Source: Paraspadella gotoi
Taxonomy: Eukaryota > Chaetognatha
Direction of reading: 5' to 3'
Length of the DNA stretch: 64,000 bases
NCBI GenBank assembly: GCA_051294375.1
Contig: CM119265.1
Span: 14,546,963 to 14,610,962 of the forward strand
Below, in pieces: positions 47,749 to 64,000 of this stretch (position 1 is its first letter; every line of letters starts with the position of its first letter). The notes beneath the pieces are model-generated. The model was not told where the DNA came from. It was given only the letters and a program-made list of their open reading frames with translations, and did not search any database. A program made the translations under genes and the position numbers.

Positions 47749-48795
47749 ATCCTTCTAAGCAAAGGCGAAGTTGTGCTTCTGTCGACGTCAACCGAAAATC
47801 ACTGAAAGATTTTGAAAAACGAGTCACGTGTCACCGAAAAGAATCGAGGTCGACCCGATCCATTTTCAATTTTCCATTTTCCATTTTTACTTGTTGGTTG
47901 ATCCACTTTACTTTTCCATGCATCATGTCACGGTGGTGACAAAAAAAATTTGCTTGTCACGGGTCCATTTACCTTTTTTGGTGGATTTGATTGTTATACA
48001 TCTTCAAGTCCTTTGTTTATTGTTCAGAGCTCAAAGACTGTCTCCATTTATTTTCTTTTATTCTTCCTTACTTTCCTTCTTCCTTCCTGCCTTCTTTCCT
48101 TTTTTTATTTAGTGCTGTTAACTTCCTTCCTCTAGTGTAAAACATGAGTAACGGTTTTAAGATGAATAAAGTATATATCAGGTTTTTAAAAAAAGAAATC
48201 TTCTATAAAACTTTTCATCTTTATTAAATCATAATTAATAAATAATTCCAAGAAGCAGGATTATTTCCCGACTTCAATTGTCTTTCTGATTCGCCACGAT
48301 GTGTGGCCTCANNNNNNNNNNNNNNNNNNNNNNNNNNNNNNNNNNNNNNNNNNNNNNNNNNNNNNNNNNNNNNNNNNNNNNNNNNNNNNNNNNNNNNNNN
48401 NNNNNNNNNNNNNNNNNNNNNNNNNNNNNNNNNNNNNNNNNNNNNNNNNNNNNNNNNNNNNNNNNNNNNNNNNNNNNNNNNNNNNNNNNNNNNNNNNNNN
48501 NNNNNNNNNNNNNNNNNNNNNNNNNNNNNNNNNNNNNNNNNNNNNNNNNNNNNNNNNNNNNNNNNNNNNNNNNNNNNNNNNNNNNNNNNNNNNNNNNNNN
48601 NNGAGAGAGAGATAGAGAGAGAGAGTGTTGGTCAAGGACCGTGAGTCTTGTGACTTTTCACGGAGCGAGACTCGACTTCCGGGCCGACAAACGTGGCGTC
48701 GATGGACCCTTGAGAAAGACAGAGAGGGAGACGAAAAGCGGCTGAGAGCGAGTCAAGTCGAAACAAAGCCGAGTTTGGAGAGAGTGAGAGTGGGC

Positions 48796-48830
<35 letters not shown>

Positions 48831-49981
48831 GGATAAAAGTGAGAGTTTCCTTCCTGCGTCGATTTATTAAAAGCTGATTTCTGCTCTTTTCTTCCGCTTC
48901 GATATTTTGTTCTTTCGTTCATCTCGAAAAATCGATCGTCCAAATGTTTTAATCCTTACTTTCGTTGTCATCGTCTTCGTAATACATTTTCAATCGGGCC
49001 CCGTTAATCTCATCCCGCATATCGATATTTCCTCTCGGGGCTCCAGGCGCCTCACTCTCTCTCTCACTCTCTCGTCGGTGTCTGGGTCCTTATTCTCGTC
49101 TTAGTCTCTGTCTTTGTGACACTTGACCAAATCACTCGCCTCTTCCTCTTCTTGCTTTACTTCCTTCTCCTCTTCTTCCTCCTCCTCCTCCTCCTCCTCC
49201 TCCTGTTTCCCACGCCGTATCGAGCCGTGACTCTGGTTATGATGATGACGACGATGATGACGATGATAAGGATTATGATGATTGTGATAATGATCGCCCG
49301 ATAATCGTGGACATAAAGTCGCGGTTCCGAAAGGAAAAAGAAACTGACCTTAAAATCGTTGTCGAAATTTGTGACTCATGCTTGATGGCATCGCTTTTTG
49401 ACGGACGGGCAAAAAAAAAAAAAAAAAGAAAAAAAAAGAGGGATTTTTTGCGTCGTTTTGACGCTCGGCTGACTTGTTGATAGAATTGACGTTAGTTCCT
49501 CTACACTTTTAAAAACTTAAAAAACCTCGAAATACTAACACCACTAAGTTCTCTTAAAATCAGTAAAATAGTTATAAAATATTTATAAAATTACCCACCG
49601 TTCGTCCAAAACTCCAGAACCAAGTTCAAAATTGAAAAAGGAACTTCATGAGATTCGGTTTAATTAAGTAAAAAAAAATTAGAGGCCGACCGGTTTTTTT
49701 TTCTTTTCTTGAGAATAGAAGAGAGAGGAAATTGTTTTAGAAAATCCTTTACTTCTAGGCCATTGACTTGGAGTGGCGCTCTCCATTCACGTCTCCGTCC
49801 AGGCGACTCAAAATCTCAACAACGCCCCCTTTTCGATCTCAGAGGGAGAGAGAGCAGTTCGGCGGGAAGGAGTGGCCGAATTCTCGGTTTTAATTTTCAA
49901 GTCGGGTTTGAGTAAAATAACAAGTTAACGGTTTAGAAATAAAAAATATGAATGCCAACTATTGCGAAAGCGCGTGAAGGC

Positions 49982-50062
<81 letters not shown>

Positions 50063-50481
50063 GCTCCCGTTTTTGCTTGACTCCACGCTCGATCGGGGCC
50101 CTGCTCATTTTCATTGCGTTTAATTTTCCGTGTTTAATTCTGAAGTCTTCGGAACGAAAGTTGAAAAGTTTATGAAGTTTATGAACGATGATGGACCTTG
50201 TTTATTTAATCATTAATCATTAATAATTCCATTTTATTCAACGCCTTTTTTCGATGTGCATCGACGAAATTTTAAAAATGTGGATTGAACCGGACCTATG
50301 AAGTTAACCGATGATCGATTCGAATCGATTCGACTTTTCATAATAAATTTAATTACGATCGATTTAACTGATAACGGATCTTGAAAAAAAAACTTTTTTT
50401 TTCGTCCCAAAATATTTTTAGTCAAGGAAAAAGACTCTTGCCCTTTGCAACATAAACTCTTCTCCTTAATAAACTCTCTCT

Positions 50482-50530
<49 letters not shown>

Positions 50531-51173
50531 GGACTCGCGATGGACTCTCCCTCTGAGACGCCGGCGATAAAAACGTTGACATTTTGCCTTTAATCTCGGC
50601 GCTTCTATTTAAAAGGATGCCGGTCGTCGTCGTTGTCGTCGTCGTCGTCGTCCTCGCGTCTATTTAAAAGACGGCGACGTGACACTGACCCTAAAGCGTC
50701 ACCCCGAGGGAAGTCGAAACGTCGTTGTAGTTGTCGTCTTCGCCATCGTCGTCTTCGTCGTCGTTCCCCGACGTCGTCGTCCCTAGATGGCGCCGCTACA
50801 AAGTTTCGCCCTCGGCGTATTGCAAGCGTCGAAGGGGTGGGGGCGGGGGTGTAAAGAAAAGGATGAGTGTTAAGGGGTTAGAAGGGTGGACGTCGCCACC
50901 TTGTCGACTTTGTTAATCTCTCGATGCCTTACTTTAAATCCACCCGGAGCCTCCGACCCCACCCCCGCCTCGTCCCAAGGCCGTGACCTTGAATGAAGTT
51001 CCCTTCCTAATTTTCATTCTTAGCCAATGTGACCTGAGGGTCAGACTGACTTAATTTCAAAAAAGCTCTCCCCTTATTTTATAATCCCTTTTTTGATAGA
51101 AAGTCATTTTTTAAATCTTTAAGGCACTTTTGAGACATTTCATCTTGTTCAGTTTCTGAGTTTGTGAAGAAAA

Positions 51174-51233
51174 AAAATAGCTTGGTTTCAACAACGNNNN
51201 NNNNNNAAAGAAAATAGCTTGGTTTCAACAACG
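51174..51233. other. 10-N gap with identical flanks (false gap)
   Basis: The 23 bases at 51174-51196 (AAAATAGCTTGGTTTCAACA then ACG) are repeated exactly at 51211-51233, on the other side of a 10-N gap (51197-51206). The two contig ends overlap and were not merged, so the true sequence probably has no gap here. Confidence 0.85.
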
Positions 51234-51682
51234 GTGCGACAACGAAAATCGGGGGAATTGATAACATCTGACTGAAACTCCTACCCACTGGTCACATCCG
51301 GGATGCCCAATACATTCCTTTTACATCCCTCGCCGGCCGGTCGTGGATTCACTCGAGTGACTTACGAACAAAATGGCAATGAAGAAAATTTCACGGACGA
51401 GAAGATTTGCGCGGAGGAGAAAAAAAAAAGAAGGAAAAAAGGAAAAGAAAAAGGAAAAAAAAGAAAAAGAAAAAATGAATAAAAGCGAAAAAAAGAGACT
51501 TTTTCGTTTTAAACATAATCGTCATCATTATCGTCAGTTTCGTCGTCGTCTTCGTCGGTGTCGTCGTCGTCGTCGTCGACATCATTATCATCATTATGAA
51601 CTACCGATGCTCACCATTTCTCGGGGATTGACCATCTGCTATCTTCCTACGCAATCATTCTTCTCGTTCTCTCTCTCTCTCT

Positions 51683-51716
<34 letters not shown>

Positions 51717-52498
51717 CTGTCTCTCTCCTCTTGCTCTTCTCTCTCTCTCTCTCGTCAGCCTTACCACAGTAATCCCTATCATCACATTGTTTCTAACCTT
51801 CGTTTATTCAGTGATTGATTCATTTATTTATTCAGTCAGCCATATTTATTTAATATTCACTGGTGCTGCTTAGGATTGTCAATTGTTTCACTTATTCTGC
51901 AAATGAATCTATATTATCAATTCTAAGCCCACGTCTTTTATAATTCTTAGAACTTAAAAAAAAANNNNNNNNNNNNNNNNNNNNNNNNNNNNNNNNNNNN
52001 NNNNNNNNNNNNNNNNNNNNAGCGGACGTTTTATAGCGATGAGGGTCGAGGAGTCGGGCAGAATGGAATTTCGGGCAGGAAACGAGGAGGGCAAGGTAAA
52101 GGGGCTGCCCGTTCGCGCCGGCCCGGGGTTCAAGGTTGGCGTGGGGGGGTCAGTAAATTTTTTTTTCCGAAGTGTTCGAGAAGGAGAATTAGCATAGGGG
52201 TCAACCTCTAATCACCTTCCTGCCATCATCCTCATCATCGCTAACATCGACCTTTCGTGTAAACTAATGTTTAAGGTTCACAATTTATCTCGAACGGTGA
52301 AACTGAAACATCGTCCAAACACTTTTTTCTAAAATAGACTAAATAAACAATCATTATCATATCGACAACATTGTCGTCGTCGTCATCTTCGTCGTTCCGG
52401 ATTCGACAGCAACCTCTTACTATTGTCAACTTCTAGTGTCAATTATGTTTTTTAATTCTCCTGGACGAATCAAATCAACCTTGTCATGAAGCGTGACG

Positions 52499-52532
<34 letters not shown>

Positions 52533-54231
52533 NNNNNNNNNNNNNNNNNNNNNNNNNNNNNNNNNNNNNNNNNNNNNNNNNNNNNNNNNNNNNNNNNNNN
52601 NNNNNNNNNNNNNNNNNNNNNNNNNNNNNNNNNNNNNNNNNNNNNNNNNNNNNNNNNNNNNNNNNNNNNNNNNNNNNNNNNNNNNNNNTTTACTTCTTCT
52701 TTTGAGGCTTTCGCCGACTTCTCGACAATCGACATCGTCTTCATTATCGTCGTCTTCGTTTTCGTCGTCGTTGTCGTCGCTGTCTTGGTCGCCAGAGTTT
52801 GCATTGCCTGCAATATCTTTGTTATAATCTTTCGCAGAACTGTTGAAGTTTTTACCGCTTTCTAAATTTTTTTCCCTTTCTTAATGAATAATTTTTAAAA
52901 CAAAAAAAAAANNNNNNNNNNNNNNNNNNNNNNNNNNNNNNNNNNNNNNNNNNNNNNNNNNNNNNNNNNNNNNNNNNNNNNNNNNNNNNNNNNNNNNNNN
53001 NNNNNNNNNNNNNNNNNNNNNNNNNNNNNNNNNNNNNNNNNNNNNNNNNNNNNNNNNNNNNNNNNNNNNNNNNNNNNNNNNNNNNNNNNNNNNNNNNNNN
53101 NNNNNNNNNNNNNNNNNNNNNNNNNNNNNNNNNNNNNNNNNNNNNNNNNNNNNNNNNNNNNNNNNNNNNNNNNNNNNNNNNNNNNNNNNNNNNNNNNNNN
53201 NNNNNNNNNNNNNNNNNNNNNNNNNNNNNNNNNNNNNNNNNNNNNNNNNNNNNNNNNNNNNNNNNNNNNNNNNNNNNNNNNNNNNNNNNNNNNNNNNNNN
53301 NNNNNNNNNNNNNNNNNNNNNNNNNNNNNNNNNNNNNNNNNNNNNNNNNNNNNNNNNNNNNNNNNNNNNNNNNNNNNNNNNNNNNNNNNNNNNNNNNNNN
53401 NNNNNNNNNNNNNNNNNNNNNNNNNNNNNNNNNNNNNNNNNNNNNNNNNNNNNNNNNNNNNNNNNNNNNNNNNNNNNNNNNNNNNNNNNNNNNNNNNNNN
53501 NNNNNNNNNNNNNNNNNNNNNNNNNNNNNNNNNNNNNNNNNNNNNNNNNNNNNNNNNNNNNNNNNNNNNNNNNNNNNNNNNNNNNNNNNNNNNNNNNNNN
53601 NNNNNNNNNNNNNNNNNNNNNNNNNNNNNNNNNNNNNNNNNNNNNNNNNNNNNNNNNNNNNNNNNNNNNNNNNNNNNNNNNNNNNNNNNNNNNNNTTTTT
53701 TTTTAGGTTCATCGTCGATCATTTCGCCGCCGGCCTTCCTTCTCCTTCTTCCCGTCATCCTTCCTCGCCATCTTCCTCCACTTTCCTCTTCCTCTTCATC
53801 TTCTTTCCTCCTCGTCTTCTTCTTTCGTCTCCCACCTCAATTCCTCTCGAACCCGGGGAAAATCGATGACTCGCTAAAACTTCCCGATTGGTCCGTTTTC
53901 ATCAACTCGTTCGCTGATTGGACGAATTTGAACGATATTCCCGCGGTTCGACGGAAATCCCCCCAGTTCGATGACTTCAAAAANNNNNNNNNNNNNNNNN
54001 NNNNNNNNNNNNNNNNNNNNNNNNNNNNNNNNNNNNNNNNNNNNNNNNNNNNNNNNNNNNNNNNNNNNNNNNNNNNNNNNNNNNNNNNNNNNNNNNNNNN
54101 NNNNNNNNNNNNNNNNNNNNNNNNNNNNNNNNNNNNNNNNNNNNNNNNNNNNNNNNNNNNNNNNNNNNNNNNNNNNNNNNNNNNNNNNNNNNNNNNNNNN
54201 NNNNNNNNNNNNNNNNNNNNNNNNNNNNNNN

Positions 54232-60840
<6,609 letters not shown>

Positions 60841-61200
60841 CAATGCGGCCCGGATCGCGCATTCTTCGCGTTGACGTCCACCCCCGCGTCGATGCGATCG
60901 GGATCTCGTTAGCGAATCGATGGGCGATCAGCTCGTTATCTCGACTCGACTTCGCCGCAGCGTCTTTTGCGGTCCCCCGCGGCGTCGTATCGTGTCCCCG
61001 CGGCGCCGACCCGTGTTCGCGCTGCATGTCACGCGGCGCGACGCGTATTTCGTCTCTTGTTTTTGTCCCGGCGAGACGATCGGGTTTCGGCGATTGACTT
61101 CTCGAGGTCGAGAGACGCGCTAATCGATGCAGACGAGGAAACAAACAACGCCGAGTCGTCGGCGTCATTTCTGGCGTCATTTGTGACGTCATCAGCGTAA
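60841..61200. promoter_or_regulatory. CpG-rich block with a CRE
   Basis: A GC- and CpG-rich block between two long CT arrays. It ends in three GTCATTT/GACGTCA-type words, with a perfect cAMP-response element TGACGTCA at 61184-61191. Three frames are open through it, as expected of GC-rich DNA, and none resembles a known family. It could be a promoter. It sits in an intron of the Ala/His-rich gene only if the exon at 61452 belongs to that gene. Confidence 0.35.
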
Positions 61201-61296
61201 ACAACACTCGTGTCTTTACTAGAGACATAACGTTTTCCTGTGCGACAACAGCGCGAAAACACGTTTACATTATTCTACCGTCGAGATTCAGCAATT

Positions 61297-61410
<114 letters not shown>

Positions 61411-61609
61411 ATTCTCACTAACGTGTTTGACCTCGGTGACATTTCTCGCAGAGACTCAGCAGGCAACAGAATCATCATCACAGGATTTTTTGGCCTCCGC
61501 TTCGCATGAGAATGGATGGGATCCTTTTCTCTCACACACTCAGTCTCTCTCACACAAAATCTCACTCTATTATTATATTATCCATTTGCTCTATTCGCGT
61601 ATAATTTAA

Positions 61610-61851
61610 AGTTCCGTGTTTAGGAGTCGGTAATTTAAAATTCGGATAAAAAAAGGAGAAAAACCTTTCTATGAATCGTTCTGATTATCACACGCTATCA
61701 ATAACCTTTTTTCCGAGTTGAATGAAGTTATAAACCAAAACTGTTGGAATTAATCGTGTTTTAAATTGAATAACATCAAGACGGTGAGAATACCTCGTCT
61801 CCCTTTAAGTATATCTCTCTGTTTAATCCACACCGTGAAAGTTTAGGAGCT

Positions 61852-61897
<46 letters not shown>

Positions 61898-62561
61898 GCG
61901 ATGGGGTAAGTGATTTATATCGAAGCTAAACTTTCCTTACCTCCCCCTTAATCCCCCTTTCCCCTTAACCCGAGTCTCCGTCGGCAAACGAGAAATAAGT
62001 TCGTTCGACGAGTCGGGCTCGTGCGGCTATTTTTAGGCCGGACAATTACTTTCCGTGGGGTCGCCGGGGGTCGAGCTCTGGCCAGGGGAAGGGGGAAGAA
62101 GGGGGAGGCGGGGAGATGTAGGGAGAGTAAAGGTTTGACTTTAAGGGGAGGGTGAGGGTATCCGGGTGAATGGAGTGTGAGGTCAAGGGTAGCAAAGGGA
62201 AATGGCTCGATGGTTCTCCGGGAAAAAAACTCGGGGAATTATTCGATACCGTTTAATATTATCTATTATGATTGAAGGACGCCAGAAGACCGGCGCGTTG
62301 AGAAAGGGGGGGAGGATAAAGTATACTTAATTTATCTATGGTGAGTTTGCGAGATCGTCGCACCGCAGAGACAAAACATCAATTGACCGAATCGGCGATA
62401 GTGTGAGAATTCCTTGTTTGAGGGCGAAGTGAGGGAGAGAGGCTGAGATGAATGGACGGAGACAGAGATGGACGATTGGACGTCGTCGTCGTCGCCTTCC
62501 TCAGACGATGGTCGAAATGTTGTGACCCAAATCCCCGTCATTTCACCTCCGCCCACGAAGA
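61610..62561. other. Intergenic DNA, no supported gene
   Basis: AT-rich DNA, a CT array at about 61855-61897, then G-rich sequence (62050-62200). The minus-strand frame at 62332-62757 covers purine-rich sequence and carries no family signal. Confidence 0.5.
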
Positions 62562-62596
62562 TCACGTGACCCAAAAAACATCTCGGATCACGTGAC
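62562..62596. promoter_or_regulatory. Pair of TCACGTGAC E-boxes
   Basis: TCACGTGAC occurs at 62562-62570 and again at 62588-62596, each in the context GATCACGTGACC, 26 bases apart. Paired palindromic E-boxes are typical of basic-helix-loop-helix-zipper targets. No adjacent gene start is visible in the window. Confidence 0.35.
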
Positions 62597-62885
62597 CTCG
62601 AGTGAGGATTCGCGGGCGAACGAGGTTGGAAAGAAGGGAAAGAAGAGAGGAACTCTAGGAATGGAGGAAAGAAGGAAAAAGGACGAGAGGAAAGAAGGAA
62701 AAAGGACGAGAGGAAAGAAGGAAAAAATGAAAGGAAATATAAACGGAAGATGAACAAGAAAGATGATACAAATTCAGTTAAAACAAAGTATCTGTGGCAT
62801 TAATACAAAAAAACATTACTTGGGAGTTCGTTTTTCGGTATTCTACTCTCTATCTCTCTCTCTCCCTCTCTCCCCCTTCCGCGGG

Positions 62886-63999
62886 GGCGCCAGTAATTTA
62901 CTATCGCAGCCTCGAGTCCAGAGAAATCTCGTGACCCTCATAACTCAGGGGGAGCTCCTCTCCTTCCTCGTTCAGCCCCGCTCCCCACCAATCCATCCGG
63001 TCGCGACCCTTCAGGACCCCACAAGACCTTTTAAGACCTCCTCAAAACCCTTTTAGACCCGTAGACCCTCCAGGATATTTTTTTAATTTTCCACTCCTTC
63101 CTTATCTTTCCTTTTTTTGGCCCTTATTCTTTTCTCTTTCACTCTCACTCTTTCACAAATCCCCGTAAGCGTTATCCCTATTCCCGGAAAGCCAAAGACT
63201 ACGAAATCTATTTTAAGAATAAATGGGAAAATATACAAGGGCATTAAATTAAAGAATATACAGATAAAATAAAAATGCTTGTTTATCCACTTTAATAGTT
63301 CATAAAAATGCATAACAAACGCCAAATGGATANNNNNNNNNNNNNNNNNNNNNNNNNAGCCGTTTCCTCCGCGTTTGGAGTCGAGCTCTTTTTTATATTT
63401 TAACTGCTCCTGTGAGTCCTGTGAGTCGCTTTTCAAAAGGATGAGGTCACTGGAGCAAGCCGCGACTGATTCCCCAATTTCGCCTCCACAACCCTCCACA
63501 AAAAGAAAATGACGATCCAGGAATATCCTTTTTTGCGTTTGTTATGCATTTTTTATTTTTCGAACTATTAAACTGGATAACAAGCATTATATTTTTATCT
63601 GTATATTCTTTAATTTAATGGGCCCTTGTTTATTTTCCCATTTTTTTCTTATATAGATTTCGTTAGTCTTGGCTACGGGGATAGGAATAACGCTTACGGG
63701 GATTTGTGAAAGAGTGACAAGACCGAGAAAGGGAAAAGAGAAAAGAATAAGGGCCAAAAAAGGAAAGAAGGAAGGAGTGGAAAATTAAAAAATATCCGCT
63801 GGAGGGTCTACGGGTCTAAAAAGGGTTTTTTGAAAGGAGGTCCTTAAAAAGGTCTTGTGGGGCCTGAGGTCGCGACCGAATGGATTGGTGGGAGCGGGGC
63901 TGAACGAGGAAAGGAGAGGAGCTCCCCTGATTATGAGGGTCACGAGATTTCTCTCTGGACTCGAGGCTGCGATAACGTAATTACCTGGCGCCCGGCATC
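62886..63999. repeat. Palindrome around a 25-N gap
   Basis: The left arm, about 62886-63332, is repeated in reverse complement at 63524 to the window end. Shared words include TTTGTTATGCATTTTT, AAATCCCCGTAAGCGTTAT and GGTCGCGAC. The centre is a 25-N gap (63333-63357) and 166 bases of unmatched sequence (63358-63523). The right arm begins exactly at the complement of the last base before the gap. The right arm carries more indels and base changes than the left. No gene is supported in either arm. Confidence 0.85.
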
Positions 64000-64000
64000 C

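Larger units (their letters stand above)
43670..54231. other. Gapped repeat-rich interval, no secure gene
   Basis: Sized gaps lie at 43670-44384, 46055-46105, 46544-46685, 47033-47246, 48312-48602, 51965-52020, 52533-52688, 52912-53695 and 53984-54231. Between them are a (GAAA)n array (about 44611-44764), GA arrays (about 45660-45815 and 47661-47745), a CT array (about 49985-50060), GTC-rich stretches (50625-50770, 51540-51580) and AT-rich DNA. Frames of Arg/Glu or Leu/Ser are repeat shadows. One consensus splice donor (CAATGAG then GTAAGT, donor at 47283) and a short frame after the gap at 52021-52095 are the only hints of exons. Confidence 0.5.

Overview
The window is eukaryotic, from an invertebrate animal. 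It has GT-AG split genes, an AATAAA polyadenylation signal, very dense (GA)n/(CT)n and (GTC/GAC)n microsatellites, no visible CpG depletion, and no operons or prokaryotic signals. An arthropod-like genome with little methylation would fit, but nothing here fixes the taxon. Gene density is low and most long open frames are translated microsatellite. The assembly itself is unusual: many N gaps, several of exactly 25 bases, and long duplicated or inverted stretches that differ mainly by single-base indels.

Layout. 1-4.8 kb: gapped, microsatellite-rich DNA. 4.85-5.12 kb: a possible short alanine-rich membrane or secreted protein on the minus strand with a YY1-type element upstream. 5.1-8.7 kb: repeats and a CpG-rich patch. 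8.74-11.01 kb: the best gene, a five-exon calmodulin-like EF-hand protein on the plus strand, with two frame breaks and a hairpin-forming repeat in its last intron. 11-13.7 kb: non-coding. 13.76-20.56 kb and 20.58-27.39 kb: two direct copies of one 6.8-kb segment. 27.39-33.76 kb: a single-copy extension that ends in two tandem copies of a 1.65-kb piece. 33.92-43.24 kb: the reverse complement of about 22.38-33.28 kb. 43.24-43.67 kb: forward sequence resumes at the base where the inverted block began. 43.7-54.2 kb: gapped, repeat-rich, no secure gene. 54.23-58.66 kb (perhaps to 61.6 kb): exons of an alanine/histidine-rich nuclear-type protein on the plus strand. 62.5-64 kb: paired E-boxes, then a second palindrome around a 25-N gap.

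The main result is structural. From 13.76 to 43.67 kb the same roughly 11.5 kb appears two to three times. It is either unmerged haplotypes with raw long-read gap filling, or a real heterozygous inversion next to a duplication. The single-base precision of the inversion junction makes the second possibility worth testing. I found no defence system, CRISPR array, rRNA, convincing tRNA or coding transposon.
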